A DNA stretch of 64,000 bases from Nonomuraea guangzhouensis (GTDB taxonomy: Bacteria; Actinomycetota; Actinomycetes; Streptosporangiales; Streptosporangiaceae). Below are positions 43,010-51,255 of this stretch, piece after piece; within the stretch, counting starts at the first letter, position 1; every line of letters begins with the position of its first letter. The DNA lies in the NCBI RefSeq assembly GCF_019396345.1, contig NZ_JAHKRM010000014.1, positions 62,001 through 126,000 of the forward strand, given 5' to 3'. The notes below the pieces were generated by a model. It did not search any database, was not told the origin of the DNA, and was given only the letters and a program-made list of their open reading frames with translations. The position numbers were made by a program, and so were the translations under genes.

Positions 43010-44293
43010 ATGAGCCGTTCGAATCCGCCGACGCCCGCAGGACCTGACGCCCTCCCCGAGCACCCGCACCCCGGACCCCGTGTCCTCGCCCGCCGCTTCC
43101 TGGTCTGGAATTTCCTGCGGGCAGTGCTGCACAACGGCTGGTGGCTCGTCACCAGCCTCTATATGGCTGTCGATGCGGGCCTGTCCCCTGCGCAGCTGCT
43201 GCTCATCGCCGCCGCGCAAGGGGTGGCGAGCATTCTCTTCGAGGTCCCGGCCGGGGTTGTGGCCGACACCCTCGGTCGCAAGAAAGCGATCGTCGCGTCG
43301 CACGTCCTGATGGCCACCGCCATGGCGGTCACCGGCCTGTTCCCCAGCTTCGTCCCGCTGATGCTGGCCCAGATGCTGTGGGGCATCTCCTGGACCTTCA
43401 CCAGCGGATCGGACGTTGCCTGGGCGACCGACGAGATTGACGAGCCCGACCGCATACACCTCTTGATCGCCGCTCAGGCCCGATGGCAGATGATCGGCTC
43501 GGGGGCCGGGATCGTCGCGTTCGGCGTCTTCGCGGCCCTCGTGGACCGCCCGACAGCCATCGTCTGCGCGGGTGTCCTGATGCTCTTGCTGGGGACATGG
43601 TTCACTGCGGCCTTTCCCGAGAAGAACTTCGTCCGCGTCCGCAAGGACCACCTCAAGGCCGCCCTCGGTATCGCCCGCCGAGGCGCACGCCTGGCGGTCA
43701 CCGATCGCACCATCCTCATGCTGGTCGTCGTCACTGTCCTGGTGAACGGCGCGGCCGACACGTTCGGCCGGATCTACCCGGTACACCTCGCCGACCTCGG
43801 GCTCCCCTCAGACACCTCCGGCATGGCCTGGTTCACCGCGATCAACCTGGCCGCTTATGCCACCGCGGCCCTCGCCCTCATCGCCGCCCAGCGCCGACTC
43901 GACTCCGATGGCGGCGCCCGCACCTCCCTGGCCTTCTCCTGTCTTACCGGGCTGGTCAGCCTCGTCCTCCTCGGCTTGGCGTCGAGCCTCGCCCTCGCGG
44001 TTGCCGCCGTGATCACCATGAACGGCATAGCCATGCCCCTGGTGCGGACCGTCACCACCATCTGGGTCAACCGTCGCACCGCCAGCGACATCCGGGCCAC
44101 CACCCATTCCTTCCTGGCGCAGGCCGAGTACACCGGCGAAGTCCTCTGCGCCGCCGCCCTCGCCGCCCTCGCCGGGACCTTCGGAACCGGCGGCACCATG
44201 CTCCTGGCCGCAACACTCTTCGCGGTCAGCGCAGGGACCGTCGCCCTCAACCGGTCTCGAACGAAAAGCCCGAGCGAGGGAGTGTCAACTTGA
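43010..44293 (+). CDS. MFS efflux-type transporter
   Basis: A 427-residue permease with 12 predicted helices. The loop 2-3 motif is GVVADTLGRKKAIVASH; loop 4 is WGISWTFTSGSDVAWATDEIDEPDR, as in drug-efflux-like MFS proteins of actinomycetes. GAGGAG lies directly before the ATG. It is divergent from the SMI1/KNR4 gene; the 164-base gap holds both promoters and nothing else recognisable. Substrate unknown; export of a small molecule is more likely than uptake. Confidence 0.88.
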   Translation: MSRSNPPTPAGPDALPEHPHPGPRVLARRFLVWNFLRAVLHNGWWLVTSLYMAVDAGLSPAQLLLIAAAQGVASILFEVPAGVVADTLGRKKAIVASHVLMATAMAVTGLFPSFVPLMLAQMLWGISWTFTSGSDVAWATDEIDEPDRIHLLIAAQARWQMIGSGAGIVAFGVFAALVDRPTAIVCAGVLMLLLGTWFTAAFPEKNFVRVRKDHLKAALGIARRGARLAVTDRTILMLVVVTVLVNGAADTFGRIYPVHLADLGLPSDTSGMAWFTAINLAAYATAALALIAAQRRLDSDGGARTSLAFSCLTGLVSLVLLGLASSLALAVAAVITMNGIAMPLVRTVTTIWVNRRTASDIRATTHSFLAQAEYTGEVLCAAALAALAGTFGTGGTMLLAATLFAVSAGTVALNRSRTKSPSEGVST

Positions 44294-44337
44294 GGCCTGA
44301 TCCAGGTGGCAGTGACCGGCAACTGGGGAGACTTGCA

Positions 44338-44377
44338 CCCCACGGCAGGCAGAGGCACCGTCATACCGGCCGTGGGG
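44338..44377. terminator. Hairpin between convergent genes
   Basis: CCCCACGGC / GCCGTGGGG, 9-bp perfect arms with a 22-base loop, between the MFS stop and the end of the ATPase gene. Probably serves both strands. Confidence 0.5.
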
Positions 44378-44381
44378 AGGT

Positions 44382-44834
44382 CTAGCGAAGGGGGACCAGC
44401 GCCCAGACGACCTGCTCGTTCTGGACGTTGTAGTAGTGGCCCCAACAGCCGTTGGTGATCTTCTGTACGACGTGCAGCCCACGGCCGCCCTCGATCGCCG
44501 CGTCCTCATCGTCGGGGCGGGGATCGTTCACGGGTTCGCGCAGGTGGGGGAAGGTGTTCGCGTGGCCGGGATCGATCACGGCCAGGCGGAGGAAGCTTGC
44601 CTCACGCTCCAGACTCATACGCACCCAACGCGTCGCGGGCATGGTCCCCAGGCCGTACCGGATGGCGTTGGTGACCAACTCCGTCGCGAGGGTTTGCAGG
44701 TCGAACGCCCGGGGGTGGTCTGTTCCCACCCATGACGTGATGGTGGCCCGTGCCCTTGCGGGGATTGCGCGGGGATCGACGTCGTTCATGGTGAAGGTGT
44801 GGAAATGGGCTGGAGATTGGAGCGCCGCTGGCAT
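44382..44834 (-). CDS. Anti-sigma-like HATPase (RsbW-type) ATP-binding protein
   Basis: A 150-residue GHKL ATPase. The N box is LATELVTNAIRYG (about 50-62), followed by VIDPGHANTFPHLREP and the GGRGLHVVQKITNGCWG lid region. These small ATPases are relatives of the SpoIIAB/RsbW anti-sigma kinases and are expanded in actinomycetes, typically beside XRE/DUF5753 and DUF397 genes as here. GGTG lies eight bases before the ATG. Divergent from the XRE gene. The target sigma factor or other partner is unknown. Confidence 0.9.
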   Translation of the reverse strand: MPAALQSPAHFHTFTMNDVDPRAIPARARATITSWVGTDHPRAFDLQTLATELVTNAIRYGLGTMPATRWVRMSLEREASFLRLAVIDPGHANTFPHLREPVNDPRPDDEDAAIEGGRGLHVVQKITNGCWGHYYNVQNEQVVWALVPLR

Positions 44835-44852
44835 GGCTTTTCACCAACTTTG

Positions 44853-44951
44853 TCTGTGTCACCGTAAAGAAAGGCTGTGGTGAATCACTAGCCAGAATGG
44901 CAGCGGGCCGGTAATTTTCTGAGAGGCCGGACAAGTCTGTAGTGACACAGA
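44853..44951. promoter_or_regulatory. Inverted TCTGTGTCAC repeats in divergent promoter
   Basis: TCTGTGTCAC at 44853-44862 and its exact inverse GTGACACAGA at 44942-44951 flank the promoters of the ATPase and XRE genes. Centres are 89 bases apart, which would suit binding by a dimeric or looping XRE regulator. Confidence 0.5.
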
Positions 44952-45001
44952 TTCTGAACCCACAGAGTTTCACTGCAGTGGTACGAAAGGAGGGGCGGCG
45001 C

Positions 45002-45841
45002 ATGGGAATTGAGGTGAAGCTAGATCCCGAAACGAGCCCTGAGGCCCGATATGGATATGAATTGCGTGAAAGGCGCAAAGCAGCGGGATTGACGCTGGCC
45101 CAGCTTGGGGCACGGCTCGCCCTCACAGGTCAGCAGATCGGCAACATCGAGCGAGCCGAACGGCACATGAACGAAAAAACGGCGCGCCTTTGTGAGGAAA
45201 TCCTGGGGCTCCCGCAAGGTGATCTCGTGCAGCACCTTCCCCGTAGGTCTCGCAACAACGTGACGTTTCGGAACTTCCTGCCGTGGCTGGACAGGGAGAA
45301 GCGCGCCACGGAACTGTGCGCCTATGAAGGGCTGATCATCCCTGGCCTGCTACAAACGCGGGAGTACGCGGAAGCCGTCTGCCGAGGTATGCCAGGGATA
45401 ACCGCCGAGCAGGCAAAAGAAGCCGTAGAGGCGCGGATGCAGCGACAAGCCATCTTGCATCGAGACAACCCTCCCTACCTGTATGCCGTCCTCGATCAGT
45501 GTGTACTGCTACGCCCGGTAGGGAGTGAGGAAATCACCCGAGAGCAACTTAAACATCTCCTCGTAATGGGGATGAATCCGAATATAGTGATTCAGATCGT
45601 CCCCCTACGTGCCATGTCCACGAGTGGCGTGGTGGCGGGGTTCGTGATCGCTCGGACCGCTGGAGATGGAGACGAGGCGGCCTACATCGACACCCCAGAC
45701 GGGGGCCGCATGGTGGACCGGGTTGAGCCCGTGGAGAAGCTGAAGTCTTGGTTCCAGACGATCAGGGCGGATGCCCTGTCCCGGGCAGACTCGCTGGCGC
45801 TGATCGGAGAGAGATTGGAGCAAGAGTGGATCTGGAACTGA
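45002..45841 (+). CDS. XRE-family regulator with DUF5753 sensor domain
   Basis: A 279-residue protein. The HTH_XRE domain is at about 19-75 (ELRERRKAAGLTLAQLGARLALTGQQIGNIERAERHMNEKTARL). DUF5753 runs about 95-275 (YEGLIIPGLLQTREYAEAVCRGMPG through TPDGGRMVDRVEPVEKL). AAGGAGG precedes the ATG; an upstream GTG at 44942 is less likely. Members act with a DUF397 protein and an anti-sigma-like ATPase, an arrangement known from WhiJ-type developmental loci of Streptomyces. The next gene starts inside its last 16 bases. Confidence 0.93.
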   Translation: MGIEVKLDPETSPEARYGYELRERRKAAGLTLAQLGARLALTGQQIGNIERAERHMNEKTARLCEEILGLPQGDLVQHLPRRSRNNVTFRNFLPWLDREKRATELCAYEGLIIPGLLQTREYAEAVCRGMPGITAEQAKEAVEARMQRQAILHRDNPPYLYAVLDQCVLLRPVGSEEITREQLKHLLVMGMNPNIVIQIVPLRAMSTSGVVAGFVIARTAGDGDEAAYIDTPDGGRMVDRVEPVEKLKSWFQTIRADALSRADSLALIGERLEQEWIWN

Positions 45842-46041
45842 GCGAGGAACTCAAGAACGCGGCATGGCGCAAGAGTCCTCTTTCGGACGCTCAAGGGAAC
45901 TGCGTGGAAGTAGCTCCCCTCTCCGCCGGACGCATCGCGGTGAGAGACGGCAAGGACCCTGACGGGCCTGCCCTGGTGTTCACCAACCCGGAATGGAAGG
46001 CGTTCACCGGTGGCGTGAAAGACGGAGCGTTCGACCTCTAG
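45826..46041 (+). CDS. DUF397 protein
   Basis: A 71-residue DUF397 protein: AAWRKSPLSDAQGNCVEVAPL, then IAVRDGKDPDGPALVFTNPEWKAFTGGVKDGAFDL, the full family signature. The GTG overlaps the end of the XRE gene by 16 bases, so translation is coupled. DUF397 proteins are the usual small partners of XRE/DUF5753 regulators. Confidence 0.93.
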   Translation: MDLELSEELKNAAWRKSPLSDAQGNCVEVAPLSAGRIAVRDGKDPDGPALVFTNPEWKAFTGGVKDGAFDL

Positions 46042-46139
46042 ACACATGCATGAAGCGGCCCGGCGGGAGAGTGGGCGTATTCGAGGGGCCGTCGCAACCC
46101 GGTGATCACTTACCGGCGGTGGCCGGCATAGCGAGCCGA

Positions 46140-46182
46140 ATGGGTTTCCGTATCCCCGATTTGCGGAGATACGGAAACCCAT
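46140..46182. terminator. Very strong 15-bp hairpin after DUF397 gene
   Basis: ATGGGTTTCCGTATC / GATACGGAAACCCAT, perfect 15-bp stem with a 13-base loop that can pair three more bases beyond one mismatch. It lies about 100 bases after the DUF397 stop and is less GC-rich than the surrounding sequence. Terminator is the simplest reading; a mobile-element end is possible. Confidence 0.7.
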
Positions 46183-46309
46183 AGCCGGAAGCCGACCGCA
46201 TCCCGCTCTCGGCGGCGCCGTCCTGCCACCGCGAGTGACGGCATCCCCGGGTCGTCAGTTGATCCGTTTTTGGATCACTTATGAGCCGTTTCCCCTACGG
46301 TGTCGGGTC

Positions 46310-47323
46310 ATGACACCCTTCTCTGTCATCCGATCCGCCATGATCCCCTCGGCTGGCCCGATCGAGGACTTCGACATCGTCAGGCTGGACGGACGTTCGT
46401 TCCTCGTCTGCGTCGACACCGCCAACGGCGTGTTCCTGTGGGACCCGTCCGAGGATCGGTGGAGCAAGCACCGGCTGGACATGCCCTTCCACGAGGACAG
46501 CGGGATAGACGGCATCGAGGTGCTGGCGATCGGAGCCGTGGTCCACGACGGCCGGATCGTGGTTGGCGGGGGTGCGGACCATCAGCCGTTCGCTCAGTGG
46601 GACCTGGAGAGCGGTGCGGTGCGGGTCTTCGTGGATGAGTCGCAGGCCGGCCTCGGGCAGTCGCTGGGCATGGAGCTGGACGGGCGGCCGATGCTCGTCG
46701 GCGGCGACAGCAGTACGAGCCCGCGCGTGCGCGTGTGGGACGTCGAGCGGCGCGAACTGCACGCCGAGTTGTGCGAGCATCATTTCGATGGTCTCGGCGC
46801 CCTGACATCGGGGATGCTGAAGGACCGGCCGGTGCTGGTGTCGGGCAGCTGGGACGGCAGCGCCGTGGTGTGGGACCTGCGTGAAAGGCGGAGCCTCGTC
46901 GAGTTCGGCCGCTACGTCGGCGGCTTGCAGGGGATCGGGCTCGTACTGGTCGGCGGACGGCCCCGTGTGGTGGCGGCCAGCCGCGACGACGTCGTGCTCG
47001 GCGACCCCGAGACGGGCGAATGGGGCGAGCCGCTCGCCTGGCCGGACGACATCGCCGAGCTGATCGAGGAGGACGAGTTCGACGACTTCATCACCTGCAT
47101 GGACGCAGGGCTCGTGGACGGACGCCCGGTTGCGGTGACCGGCACCGGAGAGGGACGGCTCTACGTGTGGGACCTGGAGGACGGCAGCGTGCTCGGCGAG
47201 CCGCTCGCCGGGCACAATGGCGACGTATCCGCCGTCCGCCTCACCGAGCTCGACGGCCGGACAGCCGTGATCACGGCGGGGCGGGACGGGCGCCTGCTCA
47301 TGTGGAGTCTCGATTCTGTCTGA
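46310..47323 (+). CDS. WD40-like beta-propeller protein
   Basis: A 337-residue soluble protein made of about seven repeats. Each contains a GRPxLVSGSWDG/GRPVAVTGTGEG turn and an xVWDLxxG strand (VRVWDVERRE, AVVWDLRERR, LYVWDLEDGS, LLMWSLDS). No enzymatic domain, signal peptide or membrane helix is seen. Such propellers usually scaffold protein complexes; here the partner is unknown. ATG 46310 is chosen; an upstream in-frame start at 46235 lies in sequence that looks non-coding. A small hairpin (TGATCC/GGATCA, 46260-46277) lies upstream. Confidence 0.82.
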   Translation: MTPFSVIRSAMIPSAGPIEDFDIVRLDGRSFLVCVDTANGVFLWDPSEDRWSKHRLDMPFHEDSGIDGIEVLAIGAVVHDGRIVVGGGADHQPFAQWDLESGAVRVFVDESQAGLGQSLGMELDGRPMLVGGDSSTSPRVRVWDVERRELHAELCEHHFDGLGALTSGMLKDRPVLVSGSWDGSAVVWDLRERRSLVEFGRYVGGLQGIGLVLVGGRPRVVAASRDDVVLGDPETGEWGEPLAWPDDIAELIEEDEFDDFITCMDAGLVDGRPVAVTGTGEGRLYVWDLEDGSVLGEPLAGHNGDVSAVRLTELDGRTAVITAGRDGRLLMWSLDSV

Positions 47324-47415
47324 GGACGTGAGGCCATCCTGCGGAACTTGACCAGCGCGGAGCCGCTTCTCAGAGCGACCTCCACTGTTGGGATTGGCGC
47401 CTCTGCACCGATCGA

Positions 47416-47469
47416 CCAGGTCGTCCAGTCCAGCGTTTTGCGAGGTCGATTGGTCTCGTTCAGGTAGCG
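47416..47469 (-). pseudogene. Probable relic of an IS30-type transposase C terminus
   Basis: In the 368-base gap between the beta-propeller and solute-binding protein genes, the reverse strand encodes RYLNETNRPRKTLDWTTW. This closely resembles the LNxRPRKTLxWxTP motif near the end of IS30-family transposases. No other part of a transposase and no terminal repeats are visible, so this would be a small decayed fragment. The rest of the gap holds no gene, only a hairpin. Confidence 0.4.
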
Positions 47470-47483
47470 GCCAGGCACGTCCG

Positions 47484-47516
47484 GGGGGCGCCACCGACGT
47501 GATTGGTAGCGCCCCC
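47484..47516. terminator. Hairpin between convergent genes
   Basis: GGGGGCGCCACC / GGTAGCGCCCCC, 12-bp stem with one G-T wobble and a 9-base loop, midway between the WD40 gene and the sugar-binding protein gene. Suited to stop transcription from both sides. Confidence 0.65.
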
Positions 47517-47691
47517 ACGTTCTTGCCGGTCGAATTGCGGCCGTTACGCCATCGTCATCCGGTCCGGGAGTTGATGCCGACGATGCGACATGCCTCGAAT
47601 CTCGAAGTCCATCGCATCCCCTCAACTGGGGTGTTGCGACGACCGCTAGAAGAGAAGGTGTCTTCCGCCGGGCCGCCGGTCGTCATGAGGG

Positions 47692-49068
47692 TCAGCTGCC
47701 GCTCAGCGTGAATCCCTGCTCAGTGCCGAAGGCGGTGATCCGGTCCTGCCAGGTCTTGAGGGCCGCGGCCAGGTCGCCGCCGCCGTCGACGGCCTGGCCC
47801 ACGGTGTCCTTGAAGATGCTGTTGGCGTACACCTGGAAGGGCAGGTACTGCCAGTCGGCGCGGACCGCGGCCGACGCGTCGCCCAGGACCTGGTTGATCT
47901 TCTGTCCGCCGAAGAACTCCTGCGGTGCGTCACGGAAGGCCGGGTCGTCGAGCAGCGCCTTCGTGGCGGGGAACAGTCCGGCCTCGGTGTTCAGCGACTT
48001 GACGGCTTCCGGGTCGGAGTTGAGCCACTCGGCGAAGGCGACGGCGGCCGGGATGTTCTTGCTCTGCGGGATGACCGCCACCGAGGAGCCGCCGTTCTCG
48101 GCGTTCATCGGCTTGGCCGCGTCGTACTGGGGCATCGGGGCGACCGCCCACTTGCCCTTCGTCTTGGGGATGGAGTTGATGATGCCGTTCGGGGCCCAGG
48201 CGCCGGTCAGCCAGGTCGCGTACTTGCCGGAGCCCATGCCCTTCCACCACTCGTCCGTCCAGCCGGGCTGCGGGTCCACCAGCTTGTCGCCGAGCAGGGT
48301 GGTCCAGGTGCCGACCCACTGCTTGACGCCCGGGTCGGAGGCGAGCGTGACGCTGACCGAGCTCTCGCCCGAGGTCTTGAACGGCGCGCCGCCCGCCTGC
48401 CAGATCAGGCTGTCCACACCGCCGGCGTCCCCGGGGTCGATGGAGGTGATGAAGTTGTCCGGGTTGTCGGCCTTGATCTTCTTCGCCGCGTCGGTGAACT
48501 CCGCCCACGTCGTCGGCGGCTTGATCTTCAGCTTGTCGAAGATGTCCTTCCGGTAGAACATCGCCATGGGGCCGGTGTCCTGCGGGATGCCGTAGACACC
48601 CCCGTTGATCGCCACCTGGCCCCAGGCCGCGGGGGCGAACTTGTCCTTGAGCGAGGCGGCGCCGTGGTCGGCGAGGTTGACCACCTGCTTGGCGAGCGCG
48701 AACTGGGGCAGCGCGAAGTATTCGATCTGTGCCACGTCAGGCGCGCCGGAGCCGGCCTTGATCGCGGTCTGCAGCTTGGTGTACTGGTCGGCGGACTGAC
48801 CCGCGTTCACCACGTTGACCTTGATGTTCGGATATTTCGCCTGGAAGCGGGCGACGGTCTTCTCGATCCCCGTGACCCACGTCCAGAACGTCAGCTCAGC
48901 CGGCTTGCTCAGCGCGTCCTGGACGGCCGCCGACGCGCTCGGGGCGGCGGCGGCCGGGGCGGAGGTGGCGCCCCCGCCGGTGCCGCCGCCGCACGCGGCC
49001 AGGGCCAATGACAGGGCGGCGGCGACCCCGGTGGCTACGACACCGCGCCGCGATGGACGTGTTCTCAT
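47692..49068 (-). CDS. Sugar ABC transporter solute-binding lipoprotein (CUT1)
   Basis: A 458-residue family 1 extracellular solute-binding protein. The lipobox is LALAAC with Cys26. An Ala/Ser/Pro linker leads to the binding fold (about 55-450), with ELTFWTWVTGIEKTVARFQAKYPNIKVNVVNAG, GVYGIPQDTGPMAMFYRKDIFDKLKI and WATWLTGAW-like aromatic segments for sugar stacking. It is the last gene of the operon after the two permeases, an inverted order compared with the usual binding-protein-first layout. The ligand is probably a galactoside, given the GH42 enzyme under the same regulator. Confidence 0.94.
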   Translation of the reverse strand: MRTRPSRRGVVATGVAAALSLALAACGGGTGGGATSAPAAAAPSASAAVQDALSKPAELTFWTWVTGIEKTVARFQAKYPNIKVNVVNAGQSADQYTKLQTAIKAGSGAPDVAQIEYFALPQFALAKQVVNLADHGAASLKDKFAPAAWGQVAINGGVYGIPQDTGPMAMFYRKDIFDKLKIKPPTTWAEFTDAAKKIKADNPDNFITSIDPGDAGGVDSLIWQAGGAPFKTSGESSVSVTLASDPGVKQWVGTWTTLLGDKLVDPQPGWTDEWWKGMGSGKYATWLTGAWAPNGIINSIPKTKGKWAVAPMPQYDAAKPMNAENGGSSVAVIPQSKNIPAAVAFAEWLNSDPEAVKSLNTEAGLFPATKALLDDPAFRDAPQEFFGGQKINQVLGDASAAVRADWQYLPFQVYANSIFKDTVGQAVDGGGDLAAALKTWQDRITAFGTEQGFTLSGS

Positions 49069-49100
49069 GACATTTCCTCATTTACAGGGAGGGTGGAGAG

Positions 49101-50009
49101 TTACTGCTTGACGCTTCCGGTGGCGAGGCCCGACTGCCAGAACCGCTGGAGCGCCAGGAAAGCGATGATCAACGGCACGATCGACAGCAGGCTGCCGGTC
49201 AGGATGAAGGAATAGGTGGCGTCACCGGCGCCGGAGGTGCCGCTGTTGGCCTGGGCGTTCCACTGGTTGAGCCCGACGGTGAGCGGGAACCAGTCCGGCG
49301 TGTTCAGCACGATCAGCGGCAGGAAGTAGTTGTTCCACGTCGCGACCAGCGCGAAGAGCAGAACCGTGACGAATCCCGGGGCGAGCAGCCGCAGGGCTAT
49401 GGTGCGGAAGATCTTGAACTCGCTCGCTCCGTCGATGCGGGCCGACTCCAGGATCGAGTCGGGCACCGCGTCGGCCGCGTAGACCCGCATCAGATAGAGA
49501 CCGAACGGGCTGCACAGCGACGGGATGAGCACCGCCCAGGGGGTGTCGACGATCCCGATCTGGCTGAACAGCAGGTACGTCGGCACCGCGAGGGCCGTCC
49601 CCGGGATGGAGATCCCGCCGAGCACCACCGCGAACAGCAGTTTGCGGCCCGGGAAGTCGTACTTCGCCAGGGCGTACCCGCCGATGGTGGCCAGCAGGGC
49701 GGCCCCGCCCGCGCCCACCACGGAGTAGAGCACGGTGTTGCCGAACCAGCGTACGAAGATGCCGTTGTTGTAGCTCAGGGTCTCGCTGATGTTGGCGAAC
49801 AGGTGGAAGTCCCCGCCGAACCAGAGTCCGAAGGTCGAGAACAGGTCCGCGCCGCTCTTGCTGGCATTGGCCAGCAGCCAGAACAGCGGCAGCACCGCGT
49901 ACCCGAACATGACCAGCATGATCACGGTGAGGGTGGGGCTCTTCCTCCGGCGCTTCGCCTTGGAGGTTCGGTGCGCGGCCCTTGGGTGCGCGGCGGCAAC
50001 GGCCGTCAC
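49101..50009 (-). CDS. Sugar ABC transporter permease (MalG-type)
   Basis: A 302-residue permease with six helices. The EAA loop is SARIDGASEFKIFRTIALRLLAPG (about 200-223), the contact site for the ATPase. The basic N terminus (RTSKAKRRRKSP) is cytoplasmic. The GTG start overlaps the stop of the first permease gene (GTGA). No ATPase gene is present in the locus; related actinomycete CUT1 systems share the MsiK ATPase, which probably applies here. Confidence 0.93.
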   Translation of the reverse strand: MTAVAAAHPRAAHRTSKAKRRRKSPTLTVIMLVMFGYAVLPLFWLLANASKSGADLFSTFGLWFGGDFHLFANISETLSYNNGIFVRWFGNTVLYSVVGAGGAALLATIGGYALAKYDFPGRKLLFAVVLGGISIPGTALAVPTYLLFSQIGIVDTPWAVLIPSLCSPFGLYLMRVYAADAVPDSILESARIDGASEFKIFRTIALRLLAPGFVTVLLFALVATWNNYFLPLIVLNTPDWFPLTVGLNQWNAQANSGTSGAGDATYSFILTGSLLSIVPLIIAFLALQRFWQSGLATGSVKQ

Positions 50010-50917
50010 AGGGTGTTCTCCCTTCTCGCCGTGAGGATCTGCACCGCGTACGCCACGACCACGGTGACGAGGCCGAGCACCACGGCGACGGTCGCCGAGT
50101 AGTTGATCTGCTGGCCGTTGAACGCGAGGCCGTAGGCGTACATGTTGGGCGTGTAGCTCGTCGTGATCACCGCGGGTGCGAGCTTCTGGAGGATGTTCGG
50201 CTCGTTGAAGAGCTGGAAGCTGCCGATGATCGAGAAGATCGTCGCCACGAGCAGCGCGGGGCGCAGCGCGGGCAGCTTGACGCTCCAGGCGATGCGGATG
50301 GCGCCCGCTCCGTCCATCTCGGCGGCCTCGTAGAGCTCCTCCGGTATGGCGCGCAGCGCGGCGTACAGGATGATCATGTTGTAGCCGACGAACTCCCAGG
50401 TCACCATGTTGCCGATGGAACTGAGCATCCAGGAGCGCGACATCAGGTTGGGGAGGGCGACGCCGAAGGCGTCGCCGATCTGTCCCACCAGGCCGAACTG
50501 GTCGCCGTAGATGTAACCCCACATGAGGGCCGACACCACGGCCGGCACCGCGTACGGCATGAAGATCGTGATGCGGAACAGCGACGGCCAGCGCAGCCTG
50601 CCGCTGTCGATCGCCAGCGCGCAGCCCAGGGCGAGGAGCAGCATGATGGGCACCTGCACCACCAGGAAGAGCGCGACGCGCAGCAGGCCGGCGCCGAACA
50701 GCGCGTCGCCGATGGCCCGGGTGTAGTTGGCCAGGCCGGAGAAGACCGTGCCGCCGATCATGCGGTCCTGGAAGAAGCTGAGATAGATCGCGTACGCCAG
50801 CGGCGCGACCACCGCGACCAGGAAGACCACGAAGAACGGCAGGAAGAAGGCGTAGCCGGCGACGCGCAGGCGCAGGAAGGGCCGGGGGAGACCCCCGCGT
50901 ACGGCAGGCGCGGTCAT
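50006..50917 (-). CDS. Sugar ABC transporter permease (MalF-type)
   Basis: A 303-residue permease with six helices and the EAA loop YEAAEMDGAGAIRIAWSVKLPALRP. ATG 50917 is chosen because AGGAG lies seven bases upstream; the longer in-frame extension would cross the promoter and operator. It is the first gene of the permease-permease-binding protein operon, preceded by a TGTTTACGTAAACA palindrome about 125 bases upstream. Confidence 0.93.
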   Translation of the reverse strand: MTAPAVRGGLPRPFLRLRVAGYAFFLPFFVVFLVAVVAPLAYAIYLSFFQDRMIGGTVFSGLANYTRAIGDALFGAGLLRVALFLVVQVPIMLLLALGCALAIDSGRLRWPSLFRITIFMPYAVPAVVSALMWGYIYGDQFGLVGQIGDAFGVALPNLMSRSWMLSSIGNMVTWEFVGYNMIILYAALRAIPEELYEAAEMDGAGAIRIAWSVKLPALRPALLVATIFSIIGSFQLFNEPNILQKLAPAVITTSYTPNMYAYGLAFNGQQINYSATVAVVLGLVTVVVAYAVQILTARRENTL

Positions 50918-51039
50918 CTCGTGCTCCTGCCGCGCGATGTTCGCGCTGCCACGAAGACTGCCACTGAACCCTCCTTGGAGCCGCACTCCGTCCTGCGCTG
51001 CCGTGTTCCGCTCGAGGCCAGGAGGTGCGGGTGATTGCG

Positions 51040-51053
51040 TGTTTACGTAAACA
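51040..51053. promoter_or_regulatory. LacI-type operator (transporter side)
   Basis: Perfect 14-bp palindrome TGTTTACGTAAACA with the central CG of LacI/GalR-family operators. It lies in the 338-base gene-free gap between the transporter operon and its divergent LacI gene. A further dyad CGTTCC/GGAACG (51063-51081) lies beside it. Confidence 0.85.
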
Positions 51054-51188
51054 TGATGGGGACGTTCCGTAGTCTGGAACGGGCCGCGAGACGTGTCAAT
51101 AGGTAACCCAAAGTTAACAGCACTGCCTGATTTATCCATGTTTAGGCGCTGTGGTCGTCATGGACGGGACCCATTGACGGATGGGCCG

Positions 51189-51202
51189 TGTTTACGTAAA
51201 CA
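51189..51202. promoter_or_regulatory. LacI-type operator (regulator/GH42 side)
   Basis: Second identical copy of TGTTTACGTAAACA, 149 bases centre to centre from the first and about 55 bases before the LacI start. It would allow autoregulation and control of the downstream GH42 gene, possibly with DNA looping. Confidence 0.85.
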
Positions 51203-51255
51203 TCATGCGAGAGTTTGCACGGACAGCGGGCTCGATCGGACGACCAGAGGTGACA

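Noticed and set aside
46042..46310. tRNA or small RNA gene around the hairpin
   Set aside because: No cloverleaf or conserved tRNA loops can be formed; only the single hairpin is supported.
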